From Thermomucor indicae-seudaticae (Eukaryota; Mucoromycota; Mucoromycetes; Mucorales; Lichtheimiaceae), in NCBI GenBank assembly GCA_000787465.1, contig JSYX01000719.1:1-15773 (forward strand): a stretch of 15,773 nucleotides of DNA, read 5' to 3'. Under the pieces are notes generated by a model, which worked only from the letters and a program-made list of their open reading frames with translations, ran no database searches and was not told where the DNA came from. Of the stretch, positions 1-9,988 are shown one piece after another. Both the position numbers and the translations under genes were made by a program. Numbering within the stretch: position 1 is the stretch's first letter; the number at the start of each line of letters is the position of its first letter.

Positions 1-100
1 ATACATTTCATGCGTCGCAAACTCGAACACTCTATGATGTTGTAGAGTAATTTCTCCACTAAAGCTTTTATTAATAACGATACGTAAGACGATGATAAGG
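1..100. repeat. Left terminal inverted repeat (~100 bp)
   Basis: The first 23 bases (beginning ATACATTTCATGCGTCGC) are the exact reverse complement of the last 23 bases of the window. Further in, about 77 more bases align without gaps to the inverted right end at roughly 74% identity, and similarity fades near position 108. The block ACGATACGTAAGACGATGA at 77-95 is matched by ACGATACATAAGACGATAA on the other side. Conservation is highest at the extreme end, as expected for the transposase recognition end of a DNA transposon. No target-site duplication can be seen because the window stops at the repeat. No second internal copy of the 23-mer was found. Confidence 0.85.
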
Positions 101-1200
101 CGTTCTCGAGAGTCCGTCCCAAAAAGTAGCTTGCTAGCACTTCTGATAATCGATACGCGTTCTCTTTCATACACAAATTTTGTTTTCATCTCTGGTTTCG
201 CATTCACTTCTTGGCTTCTGTTCTTCCCCTCGCCACGGTACGCCCAGGTTCTTTTGCTGGCAAACACTAATTTTGAGATTGCCGCTTGCACGTTGCTTGG
301 TGTCGCCCCATTGCTTATCAGACATTCGTCATTGATAGCCCAAGTAGTGCAAGCCAACACTTCTACAAAGGCTCGTCGCGGTATATTTAACGCTCAAACG
401 AACATTTAATTCAGCAGCTGCCACAGACTTTTGGTCACCTTGACTTGGTCAGAGATCGCTCCATTCCGCGATTGTGCAATCTCGACATTGGAGCATCAGA
501 GATCTCAGACGAGCGAGACAGACCAGCGTTTCTTGCTGATGCGCCATAGGTTGCATATTCCTCAAAGCATGAACATAACGCCTTTGCAGTCGTCTGTCTC
601 CAGTACGCGTGGTATCTTTTTATTTACTCGAGTTTCACAACCTCATCATGCGCTCCCTTCTTGTCGCTGCTTTTCTCGTTTCTTTACCGGGCCGCCGCAA
701 CGTTGGCATAACTTTCGGGTTTGTCTTTGTTGCGTTATTCTGTAGTTACTAATTATATGTCTGTTCATTGTTGTCGGTGGTTAATGCCATGTCCTTCCGG
801 TTTGCCTTATGAAAGTTTTCGAGAGTCTCCCGTTGACATATACGCAATTAGCTAATCACTATGAATGAGGGTTCTGCTTTTCCTCTAAATATCATGGATG
901 GTCGTGAATGAAATATGCCCAAGGCTTTAGTTATAACGAAGACAAATTGTATAAAATGAATATAAATCTTTAAGCCTTTTTCGGTTTTCGGATAGTTAAA
1001 CACAATCCTCTTTGGACTTATATAAAGTAACCACTTTGAAAACAGTATTTTCTTTCTTACCCTGGACAACCATAGACGCTGCTACGACTGAGGCAGTTGA
1101 TGTCATCTGGCGAGTTTATTGTTTGTCCGATGTTTTGCGAGGGTGACATTCACAACACTTTGAGACGTGCCATTATGCGTTATATTGTGCCAAAGGCAAC
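101..1200. other. No recognisable gene
   Basis: Open frames exist but none is recognised. A plus-strand frame runs from 92 to 409. A minus-strand frame from about 165 runs out through the left repeat and off the window. A 36-40 residue minus-strand frame near 660-770 ends with a Cys-X2-Cys pair (LCQRCGGPVKKREKQR), which is too short to name. A minus-strand frame spans 848-1069. There are no conserved motifs and no convincing splice structure. It may be eroded element or spacer DNA. Confidence 0.4.
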
Positions 1201-2430
1201 TTCTTCATGACGCCAAGAAGAATTCAGGCGTATCACCTCCATGGCTCCGCTAGAGCATGTGACCGTGTAGCTATGACTTTTTTGACGGAAGTCGAAAACG
1301 CGGTAAGCCTCACATGGTTATTGACACTCCGTAAAAAGTATTTAAAGGGGAGTGCTGTGAGCGCTTTTATTTTTTTATTTTATGGGCTTTTTCTCACCCC
1401 TTCTGGGAATTGGCCCGCTTGGGATATGATGAACGCCGCAACCAAACCGGATTGGTCATACTATTTATAGTTGGCCGTATATGGGGTACTGTTTAGGTGG
1501 TCTGAACCCAGGCTTATAAAACAAAGAAAATATATATAAAAAATGGAAACGATAACAAGACTTCAGCCAGAATTTTGCTTCACCCCGTCTCGCAGGATCT
1601 TTTGGAGGGTTCATCACGTTATATGAAATCCGGTATTAGTGTTAGAAGAAATGGGCGAGCTTTATCGCAGTAAAGTGAGCGAGCTGCATATTAGCGGCAT
1701 GACGGTAGAATATGAGAGAAAGATCGGCATCCATCACGGCGGCCTAAAAGTTAAGACGATCACCCCATAATCACCTGACTTGGGCGCACGATTCATGATA
1801 TTATTCAAGGACGGGGAAATCAATATGCGACCAGCACCTTCATGCATACTTCGTCATCGACAAAGGCTCTCCACTGGCCTGGACATACTTTTCTATTAAA
1901 TAATGGAAAATAATCATGACAACGCGCGGTTTTTCATACGTATACGGTCTGAATCCAGTAGGCCTGCTTTTTTGATTCATGACTGAATATCCGTGTGCTG
2001 CAATGACTCTTGACTTTCCTACTTTTTCCTTGTAATACCCTGATCCATCAGTCAGTCGTCCGAGAATAGTACTGTCCAGACAGCATGGTGGAAACTTTGG
2101 TCGTCAGTCAATGGCTTACTCATTGCAGATGTCTGTCATGGTCGCTGGTGTTGTTCTGTTTGTTTCCTTTTATGATACCTTGACACTGACAAGGATACCC
2201 CGACTAGCCTGTTATCCGGGGATACAATGAGTGATCACTGTCTGCATGCAGGCTCCGATAAAGAATACTGACCTATTGTAGTTTCGAACCGATACGCTTG
2301 CACAGTCGTCGCGTCATTCGTGATCATGGCTGTATTCCGTTGTGCATGTACCTCGGACGATGAACATGAGCGATCCTGCCTGACATTAGCCTACTGGAAA
2401 TGACGCGAAAGGATATTCGACTTACCGTCG
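1201..2430. other. No recognisable gene; short coding-like frames
   Basis: A TATA-like run (GCTTATAAAACAAAG) near 1512-1526 lies just upstream of an ATG at about 1542. That frame stops after some 27 codons, and the same frame reopens as a 39-codon ORF at 1651-1770 whose composition looks protein-like (starts MGELYRSKVSELHISG). Together they could be a broken gene or two chance frames; I do not recognise the product. A plus-strand ORF at 1207-1470 is also unrecognised. From 1900 to 2430 I see nothing beyond short imperfect palindromes such as that around 2195-2225. Confidence 0.35.
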
Positions 2431-3900
2431 GTTATGCGGAATACACTTTCACAGATTGTCGCTGACGAGTACGCTTTTCAGGAAAAAAACCCTGGTACAA
2501 TACTACTTCTTTGCTTTTTGCTGTTCTCTTCGAGTTACCCAAATCTACTTATGTCGCAGGTTCCCACTGATTCTTCTTGCGGAATGCGTAATCTCGCGCA
2601 TTGCGGGTCGACGTTCGAAAATGAGCGCTGTTAATTTGCAAGCGTTTCGCTCGCCGTAGCCTTGTCAGGTTATAACCCGTTTACCAAGTCCTGTGGTGGA
2701 CAACGCTGTCTGCCATCTGCAATCTCGTCTGCTCAGACATTGACCGCTGACTATGGCAAATGAGCAAAGGCAACCTCCATGGTTTTGTTTTTTTTTCGCG
2801 TTTCTGATTTTTAGTGTTGTCAGACAAGCAATCGCCCCTTTGCATGTATCGCTTCATTGGCATTGTTTAACAGTCATGAGGGAACCAAACATCTTTGTTT
2901 GAGGATAACTCGAGTGGATCGTGCGGATAGCCTCATGGTCAGTCACCTTTTACATCCCTCAAAAACCTTGCTCAATTGGGCAATATCAGCGATTCGTGTC
3001 ATTTATGCCATTGTTGCGCCTTCTATGTGAGTTTTTCCAGTTGATATCGCTGTAGAGTATCTCATTCGTAGCGTACCAGCAATTGAAACTACACGTTAAG
3101 TCAAGGTGAACGTTGACGCGAGGCAATCAATACAAGAAATTCAGCATACGTGGTGTATATCATACGGTGCTCTTTCGCTATCCCTGTGTCATTACTGCTG
3201 CATCGACAGTTGTTGACGGTACAATTTATTTCGACACACGCAGAGAAACCGTGAGAAAGCGTCGAAAGCCCCAGAAGTCCTGTTCCATTTATGGGACCGA
3301 TCTTATTTTTCTTTTTTTGCTCTTACAGTGTTGGTTGGGTCGATTGTTGAAAGAGTCATTATCAGGCTACCTTCAGCTTTCATGGCGTCCCTGATTGTCT
3401 TCATCAATAAACTATACCATTCCGTAGAAAATTGTTAGTAGAAAAATGACAAGAAAAAGGGTAATGTTACCGATTGTGCTACCCAACGTAATTCGGCTCA
3501 TGTGAAACTTTGCATTTCTGCGCCCAGCATGCCTGACCAGGTGGCCAGTACTCGTTGTAATGATTATTTAGCAAACCCAGTGCAACCTTGGAACACTGAA
3601 TCCTGCTCGACAGCCAAAGTATCTCAAGGGCCATGATAAGCACGATCCCAAACCGTGAACAAAATGCAGGGCCGCTACGGATATGGCAACTGACCGTGAT
3701 AGAGTAGAGTTCCAGACGCATTGTAGCAACCGTTAGCGTTGTCTTCTTATCTCGAGCAGTCGAATGCTTCTTGGATCTCGTCTTATTCGGACAGCTCATA
3801 CCACTATTTAGAAAGTGTATACTCCATAGCTGCACATGTTACCTCCGTTCAAAAGATCGCTTGACCAGGAGAGTACAGGTCGTGACCAAAGAGATTAAAA
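2431..3900. other. No recognisable gene; unidentified ORFs
   Basis: The longest frames are a plus-strand ORF at 3113-3394 (93 codons) and a minus-strand ORF at 3479-3835 (118 codons, starting MQLWSIHFLNSGMSCPNKTR). The latter is the longest intact frame in the left 4.7 kb, but it has no motif I know, no family resemblance and no intron signals. Overlapping plus-strand ORFs at 2434-2659 compete with each other, which suggests chance. I would not annotate any of them without a homologue or transcript. Confidence 0.35.
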
Positions 3901-4700
3901 CTACACAGCAATCGAATTGAGTATTCCTGTAAATCATAGTCAATATCTTAAAATAAAATCATTCAATGTAGCAGCATTAATGATGTATTGCGGTATTTTA
4001 TGAGGTTCATATCACACTGTTTCGATATATTCTTTACCAAGCAGTAGCCGCAAAGTGACATAGAATTTACCTCTTACCAATGGCAATACCATAGGTTATT
4101 CGCTGCATCATCGAGGTCAAAACGCAACGTGTGGAAGATAAAGAAGCCGCCTTGCTTATTAACATATGAGTACAAGGTCCACTTTCAATCCAAAGGGAGA
4201 AAATGTACAATTTTCCTTTGTCCCGCAGGTGTTGCTCCCTGGTTTCTTTTTAGTTCGAATCCTAACTCACCGCAGCTCGAGAATAAAACTGATTGATCAT
4301 CGACATGTGTCTTTTCATTCCCGTTGAAGAGATGCATCGTCCAGCACAGTTCCCAATTAATGCAAGTCCCTGGTGATACTGTCTCTATGACGTGGACACC
4401 CCCGTAGCAAATCCAAGCGATACATTACTAGAACCAATTGGAATTTCATCTGCGGAGCAAATAAACGGAACGGTTGCGCTACATATATATCCCTGATAGC
4501 AGTTGCACATATCCACCACCCATTATAGGCTGGTATTTCAATTGACAAACCTTGTTGTGACTTATCGTTTGGTGCAAACGTCTTTATAGTACAGCCACAT
4601 TTCTGCAGTCGCCGAGTATTCCAGGTCAAAGAGTTCACGGTTTGCTGTAATCGTAATCAGTATCCATGGGCTGCTTTTAGTACTTCTCAAGTTCGACTTA
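3901..4700. other. No recognisable gene; possible broken minus-strand frame
   Basis: The stretch 3900-4130 is AT-rich and shows nothing. Between 4357 and 4798 two overlapping minus-strand ORFs (4562-4798, then 4357-4638 in another frame) read on from each other with protein-like composition, as a frameshifted gene remnant would. No family is recognised and the overlap could be chance. A GTTCGAATCC string near 4252 resembles a tRNA B box but has no tRNA fold around it. Confidence 0.3.
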
Positions 4701-4707
4701 GACGCCC

Positions 4708-5133
4708 ATGACTGCATTGCCGAGGTTGCACGTATGGGGCGATGACCCGCAAGTTGGGGAGAAGAGATCGGGGGAGTCGTTGGAACCTGTTTGGACACGG
4801 GCCAACGTCGTTCCAGACAGCATGACTACGGAGAAGAGACGCAAAAGGGGAATTGATGAGGAATGGCTACCCGATGATGATGATGACAGGTGGTCAAAGT
4901 TGGGGATTTCTCATTTTGTTTCGTTGCGCCATATACCTTTCAGCAAAGCAGGGTGCTTCTGCATTAATAAATGCCGAAATCAAGACTTTTGTCCTGCATA
5001 TTCTCGAGAGTATTATATCAGAGCTGCCGTCACCAGCTGTACTAAATCAGTGAGACAACTGGCTGGCTTGACGTTAAGAATTGCCACGAAAAAGATATCG
5101 CTCACAATTTTGCGGTATCAAAACCTCGATTAG
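4708..5133 (+). CDS. Unrecognised ORF, acidic/basic N-terminal segment
   Basis: This 141-codon plus-strand ORF is the longest intact frame left of the coatomer gene. Residues ~47-62 are basic then acidic (TTEKRRKRGIDEEWLP followed by five Asp from a GAT/GAC run). The second reading frame over the 3' part (about 4944-5050) looks more protein-like (GASALINAEIKTFVLHILES) and ends in a TGA that overlaps a good donor (CA|GTGAGA at about 5050). A 5' exon from this ORF joined to that frame is therefore possible. I could not find a donor-acceptor pair that links them in frame. A pyrimidine-rich acceptor (ACCTTTCAG) ends near 4943. The function is unknown and it may not be a gene. Confidence 0.2.
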   Translation: MTALPRLHVWGDDPQVGEKRSGESLEPVWTRANVVPDSMTTEKRRKRGIDEEWLPDDDDDRWSKLGISHFVSLRHIPFSKAGCFCINKCRNQDFCPAYSREYYIRAAVTSCTKSVRQLAGLTLRIATKKISLTILRYQNLD

Positions 5134-5509
5134 ACATTTCTTTGTACGCTTGAACATTTGTATTATGGTTCAGTGTAGACAGTCTGCTATAATAATGTCT
5201 CTAAAACGGACGACGTCATTATTCCTACCTGCGGGGTTGGTACCAAGAAAAGCATCCATATTTTGACTAATGAATAAGATACGCCAATGCGTGACCGGTC
5301 ATCATGTTGCCTGTCGTGAACGTCGGATAGACATTGTCTTTCAAATGCCCGTAAATCTCTTTCCCCAATGGCAGAAATAAATGCATTAGGTGTGGATGAA
5401 AAATTCTTCTGGTGGGAAGTTTTACGGCGGGATCACAGTACGTATCTTTTACCAGAGAGTGTAAGGCAAGGAGGAGAAAACAAAGCGATGGTGTATTATT
5501 AGATGATGA

Positions 5510-6701
5510 TTAAGACGCGTCTACAAGGGCGAATCTGGCTGCTGCTTTGTCGAATAGACTGGACTTTAAGTCTAATTCTTCCAGGAACGGATGGTCGGGT
5601 GCGACTTCACGAAGTTGACTAGGCCATTTTTATATCCTTGTCAGAATTACCCTTACTCAATCGATATATACAAGAAAACTATGGCCTTACCTAATGTAGC
5701 GGTTAATGACATCGGCAGACTTGGACGTTAGGTTAGCACACACGATCATGTTGACAAGCGTATCAGGATCATCATTGTTCTATATGATTTGGATTTTTTA
5801 ATATAAGCCACGCAGCACAACAATTTTCTTCTCTCTCGCACATACCTTGTTGAGTGCTTCTAATAAAAGACTTTCCGCTTCAGGATACCGTCCTAATGCG
5901 ATATTTGCTGCCGCCTGACCATTCAGGACTTTGAGTGATGGCTCTGACCCACCAGACTGACCGAATTCTTCATAAATGTAAAACGCTTCTTGGTACTTTT
6001 CGCCACCCTTTCGCCAACACAAAGAGCATTTGTGAGGTGGACGAATCAATTAATTTCGCTATTGAAACGTACCACACGAAGATCAACCCAAGCTTCCATC
6101 AGTTGCAGCAAGAGAGCGTCTTCAGCCCAAGATTTCGTGTGTGCCACTTCTTTTCGGGCGAGATCCAAGCGGTCCATTTGAAGATAGATCTGCACAGCCA
6201 GCGCGGTACTACAGAACGGAATGCGATCAGGTTCCCTTTTACCACAACTCCAGTGACATGCGAGTTTTACCATTCCAGTTTCTTGGTTCGTGAATGAAGC
6301 ACTTTTAAAGCTTCTTCGTAATTGCCATCGTTCACTAAAGCGGTGGCCACAATGACTTGAACAAGCGGGTCCACACGGTTCGCACCTTGCTCGAGCAACG
6401 CTAGTAATTGTTCAATGGCGGTCCGGCATACGTCAGTCTCCTTCTTTTGCTTAGCACGCAGATACACAGCCAAGAGTCGAACAGCTTTGAGTGGTGCTTC
6501 GGCGGACGCGTCATCAATATCGTTGATAACCAGATTGTACTTGCCCTGAGCAACGTAGGACCGGTACAGATACGTCTGTGCTTCGAGTTTGGCGGCAGGG
6601 GAGCTCAAGGCGCGAGTCGAGCTTACTTCATTGATGACTGTCTGATAATTTCCCAAAGCAAAAGCATTGCGAATGCTGAACAAGATGGAATCTTCATCCA
6701 T
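5510..6701 (-). CDS. COPE: Coatomer subunit epsilon (epsilon-COP, Sec28-like), five exons
   Basis: This is a subunit of the COPI coat that drives retrograde Golgi-to-ER vesicle traffic; epsilon-COP binds and stabilises alpha-COP. The exons on the minus strand are 6701-6271, 6208-6073, 6007-5846, 5779-5691 and 5618-5510. Joined, they give 927 nt, or 308 residues plus TAA, the usual family length. All four introns are GT-AG, 62 to 72 nt. The protein is a solenoid of TPR-like helices. Family hallmarks are LECTALAVQIYLQMDRLDLA around residue 142 onward (the Cys is split by intron 1), GGEKYQEAFYIYEEFG at 190 onward, NGQAAANIALGRYPEAESLL around 212-231, and a carboxyl end with QLREVAPDHPF and FDKAAARFAL. 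The Met at 6701 starts at the family's normal amino terminus (MDEDSILFSIRNAFALGNYQ). It is divergent from the DNA glycosylase, sharing a 119-bp spacer. No damage is seen. Confidence 0.94.
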
Positions 6702-6820
6702 GGTCGTCGGTCTGTCGGGCCAGAGAGACGGAGGTAAAAAGAGATGTGCTGTCTGTCTTTGAGACGCCGACTTTTTTCCCCCACTTTTTCGTCTGTTTCC
6801 GGGCCCACGACAGAAGAGAA
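6702..6820. promoter_or_regulatory. Divergent promoter between COPE and the DNA glycosylase
   Basis: Only 119 bp separate the two start codons, so both core promoters must lie here or extend into the 5' ends of the genes. The plus strand is pyrimidine-rich around 6770-6800 (TTTTTTCCCCCACTTTTTC). No clear TATA box is seen. An in-frame ATG at 6746 could lengthen the glycosylase by 25 residues, but it would leave just 44 bp between the coding regions. The ATG at 6821 has a better context (GAGAAATGCC). Confidence 0.6.
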
Positions 6821-7583
6821 ATGCCTAAAGCAGCAGCCGGTCGAAAGAAGCTTGGGCTTGATAATGTACCAATCGACCATGCTGTACCGGACAATATCGA
6901 TTACGATCTACGGGTACTCTTTGTCGGCATCAATCCTGGTCTAGCTAGTGCTGCCAAAGGTCACCATTTCGCTGGTCCAACGAACCATTTTTGGCCCTGT
7001 TTATCCGAAAGCGGCAAGTTTTTTTCTGTTCCTTCTCTCAGAAGAGATGAACTGTTTAACGTAAAATAAACAGGTCTGGTGGATAAACGAGTAACGTACA
7101 AGGACGATGTGGACCTACCACGTCTATACCGAGTGGGCATTACGAATCTGACGACACGGACCAGTCGGAAGGCCTCCGATCTGTCACTACGAGAACAGCA
7201 GGCAGGCATTCCAGCACTGACAGCAAAATTCCGTAAATACCGACCACGCGTTGCTTGCTTCGTAGGCAAAGGTATCTATGAAATATATACTGGGGAAAAG
7301 TGTAAGGAAATGGGTCTTCAAAGGAAAATGATTCCTTGGGACAATCAAATGGGCGCCACGCGTCTGTATGTGATGCCCAGTACAAGTGGTATTGTTTCGA
7401 GTTATCAGAAGGCAGACAAGTTAAGGTAAATGAGAGATCAAGACATGCAGGATCCAAGTTTTTAACTACCTTGTCCGTAATAGATTCTTTAAAGAATTGT
7501 GCGAAATAGCAAAAAAAGAAGATGAGAAAGTGGAAGCCAGATCTGCGATGGTGACCGCGACTACTAAAGGATCGATGTTATGA
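6821..7583 (+). CDS. G/T(U)-mismatch-specific DNA glycosylase, TDG/Mug family, three exons
   Basis: This base-excision-repair enzyme removes uracil, thymine mispaired with guanine and related lesions from DNA, and acts in the nucleus. The exons are 6821-7013, 7074-7425 and 7484-7583, giving 645 nt and 214 residues. The first intron is GC-AG, the second GT-AG. The catalytic motif GINPG is at residues 36-40, with Asn38 at the place of the essential Asn in TDG and Mug. It is followed by GHHFAGPTNHFWPCL and GITNLTTRTSRKASDLS, both typical of TDG. FVGKGIYEIY lies near 127-136, and the second active-site loop MPSTSG is at 165-170. The protein is essentially the catalytic core: the long tails of animal TDG are absent, apart from about 30 basic residues in front. 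The start at 6821 is chosen over an in-frame ATG at 6746 because of the short divergent promoter. Relatives include S. pombe Thp1. Confidence 0.94.
7014..7073 (+). other. GC-AG intron 1 of the glycosylase gene (60 nt)
   Basis: The donor is G|GCAAGT and the acceptor AACAG|GT. Splicing rebuilds Gly65 and joins LSESG to LVDKRV, restoring the family alignment. Using the GT that lies inside GCAAGT would shift the frame to an early stop, so the GC donor is required. Confidence 0.85.
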
Positions 7584-7820
7584 TATATGTATATAGTCCT
7601 CTCCCAAAAGCCTTGCAAGATGGATAGACTCTGTAAATATGTGATTCTGTAAATAGATGGCTGATGCTCTAGAAGCGTCCCATAAAGTTTGTCGCGTTTT
7701 TTTCAATGTGTCTTCCATTGAGGTGGAAGGGCCAAGACTGGTTCGATGTGCTATGGCAAGCTGGGAATGAAAAATAAGAGAAAATTTGTGGAGAGCTCCA
7801 AGCGTTCTTTTGCTTGCAGC
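7584..7820. promoter_or_regulatory. Glycosylase 3' end and RPC3 promoter spacer (237 bp)
   Basis: This spacer lies between two genes in the same direction and must hold the 3' end of one and the promoter of the next. Just after the glycosylase stop it is AT-rich (TGATATATGTATATAG). Two near-identical stretches TCTGTAAATATGTGA and TCTGTAAATAGATGG lie in tandem at about 7629-7660. An ATG at 7746, in frame with RPC3, would add 25 residues. I prefer 7821 because the family alignment begins there. Confidence 0.5.
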
Positions 7821-9988
7821 ATGTCATTTCAGGCTCGATTGTGCAGAGAAATAATTGAAGAAGACTTTGGTCCCTTTGCATCGGTTCGTTTTTCAAAGCA
7901 GTTGACAAACATAACTTTTTGTATTGAATGGGTCGTTGGATAATTTCTTCAGAAAGTAGCGCATCAGCTTTTACTGAAAGGCCGCTTGGGGTTTCCCGAC
8001 ATTGTTCGCTTCACACGACTTCCAGCGCGTCAAGTACGCGAATGTCTCGTCATATTGATTCAGCACGGATGCGTATACTTTACTGAACCTGTTGAGGGTG
8101 TACAACAACGTGAACCGACGTACTACCAGGCGGACGCGGATCGGATAACGATGCGATTACGGATTGGCGCCATTATGCAAACCACGGAAGACCGCATTGG
8201 TAAAGAGGCAAGTTTTCGGTCGCGGGAATGACGGAAGGCCTTGCATATACATGGACTGACGGATATTCTTGTGTGTATATAGGGACGCACAATTTGCAAG
8301 CTTCTTTATGCACATGGTCGTATGCGGTTACCCGATATACTGGAATGGTTGGTTGAAAATGAAAACAAGCCCAAAAACAGTAAGTGCCCTCCTCTATATA
8401 TGTATAATCAATGAGTGTGAATAGCTAAATAAACAAAATATGTATAAATAGAACTGACTGCTTATACCAAGGCATTTATCAAAATGGCCGTCGCAGGAAT
8501 GATCACTGCGGTTTTACCCGAGCACAGCCGATCGTCTGCAGATCGATTCCTGGCTGTACAAGAAAAAGAAGCAGAGAAGTATATGATCACCACAGCCAGG
8601 GACCGTGAAGCAATCAAGAAAGCTGCTCAGGCACAGGTGGATGCTGAATTTTCGTTTAATGAACTTGTTGGTATGGTAAGGGCGACCTAGAGCATCTCTT
8701 TTAATGCGCCGCTGCCAACCGCATCGGTAACCCTCTTTTACGTTTTATAGAAACGCAAAGCAGTAGATCCTTTGGAATCGGAAAGCAAGGTAAGCGCTCT
8801 TGCTGGGGTTTTGTTTATCAGAACGATGGGGCTTACACAAGTCACTACGTTGTGATGGATAGAGGGGAAAAACAGGAGGAGACAAGGATGATTATGAGGT
8901 TGACGAGAAGATCTTCTTCGCCATCAACTATGAACGATACAACATGATATTCCGAAACAATGCAAGTACAATTAATTAATTGGTAGACGGGGGAAAGATT
9001 TCTGATTTGTTGTTGCAGTTGATTATTGATTATGCCACGGAACGCATTAATCGCACTGCAGGACAGGTGATCAAGGCAATGCTGGAGTATGGAGATGACA
9101 AGATGAAGAGTATCAAAGAAGATGATTCACGTAAGAAGAACTATAAATCAAGACATGTACACAAGAGCTTTCTTTATTGATGATCCATTATCTCTTAAAA
9201 GCTTCAACATCACCTTTACACATCGTCAACATTTTACCGTCAGAAGCACTCTCTCAAGGCGACATTGTTTTACAACCGGATCCAACTGACCCAAACAAGA
9301 AACCATCGCTGCAAGAAATTGTCAAGGCGTACATTATGCTCCTGAGGACGGATCAGGCCGGGTTTGTGAAAGCCAAGGACGAACGTGGAGCAAATCAATA
9401 CGCTGTGAATTTTGCCAAGCTGCGTGAAACCATGAAACGCCGAGTGTTTGAAGGGATCATACGCGAAAAGTATGGAGTGGCGACATGTCGGATTGTGAGG
9501 ATATTATTGGAAAAGGGCAAGTTGGATGAAACCCAAGTTCAGAAACTGGGCATGTTGTCGCCTAAAGAAGCAAGAGAGAAGCTTGGGTTGTTGAATACCA
9601 AAGGCATTATTGAGATCCAGGCAAGTTTCTTTTTACTTTGAGTCTTTGTGGATGATACTGATTGATACAACAGGAAGTACCGAAATCAGCAGATCGTGCG
9701 CCAAGTCGGACATTCCATCTATGGTACGTTCCGCTTGAAAAGTGTTATCAAGAGCTGTTAGTGGATACCTATCGCGCAATTGGAAACCTGCAACAACGCA
9801 AAAAAGAAGAGCTCAAGATTCGAAGTCGACTGCTCGACAAGTTGGATCGAGAGGACGTCAAGAAGAATATGGACCTGTTGAGTGAAGCGGACAAGGCAGA
9901 AAGGGACACTATGATCAAAGTGATTGAAAGATTGGAGACGTCCAAGAAGAGGTTGGACGATATCATTTTGATTTTCAGAGATATGTAA
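7821..9988 (+). CDS. RPC82: RNA polymerase III subunit C82/RPC3, nine exons
   Basis: This subunit of the C82-C34-C31 heterotrimer helps RNA polymerase III open promoters and initiate tRNA and 5S rRNA transcription in the nucleus. The exons are 7821-7883, 7953-8207, 8283-8379, 8452-8675, 8751-8789, 8863-8961, 9019-9130, 9202-9620 and 9674-9988. They sum to 1,623 nt, or 540 residues, against about 534 in human POLR3C. Winged helices include LCREIIEEDFGPF near residue 7, PARQVRECLVILIQHG at 45-60, and a later one around ATCRIVRILLEKGKLDETQV. Other landmarks are a basic KRK linker (~214-217), KIFFAINYERYN (~242-253), and ADRAPSRTFHLWYVP leading to a long carboxyl-terminal coiled coil (~465-535), as in the family. 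Introns 2, 6 and 8 are GC-AG and the other five GT-AG. The intron 5 acceptor (8862) is the least certain junction, because a downstream AG also keeps frame. No damage is seen. Confidence 0.93.
8208..8282 (+). other. GC-AG intron 2 of RPC82 (75 nt)
   Basis: The donor is GAG|GCAAGT and the acceptor ATATAG|GGA. It joins DRIGKE to GRTICKLLYAHGRM in phase 0, as the family alignment requires. Moving to the GT within GCAAGT breaks the frame. Confidence 0.85.
8962..9018 (+). other. GC-AG intron 6 of RPC82 (57 nt)
   Basis: The donor is AAT|GCAAGT and the acceptor GTTGCAG|TTG. It joins YNMIFRNN to LIIDYATERINRT in phase 0. The alternative GT donor leads to a stop within three codons. Confidence 0.82.
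9621..9673 (+). other. GC-AG intron 8 of RPC82 (53 nt)
   Basis: The donor is CAG|GCAAGT and the acceptor CAACAG|GAA. It joins GIIEIQ to EVPKSADRAPSRTF in phase 0, the expected family sequence. It is the shortest intron in the window. Confidence 0.85.

Noticed and set aside
1..100. The inverted ends as two copies of a coding exon (an open minus-strand frame runs from about 165 off the left edge)
   Set aside because: The ~20 mismatches between the ends fall about equally in all three codon positions, and the matching frame on the right has a TAA. A non-coding TIR fits better.
2190..2230. Imperfect palindrome around GGATACCCCG and CCGGGGATA as a terminator or regulatory hairpin
   Set aside because: The stem is short with a long loop, there is no adjacent gene, and such hairpins are not meaningful terminators in a eukaryote.
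4245..4275. tRNA gene suggested by a GTTCGAATCC B-box-like string
   Set aside because: The flanking bases do not form a T stem, and no acceptor, D or anticodon arm can be built around it.
4873..4888. GAT trinucleotide repeat as a microsatellite
   Set aside because: It is only about five units long and lies in an open frame as an Asp run; too short to be notable.
6408..6737. Plus-strand ORF over exon 1 of the coatomer gene
   Set aside because: It is a shadow of a highly conserved minus-strand exon.
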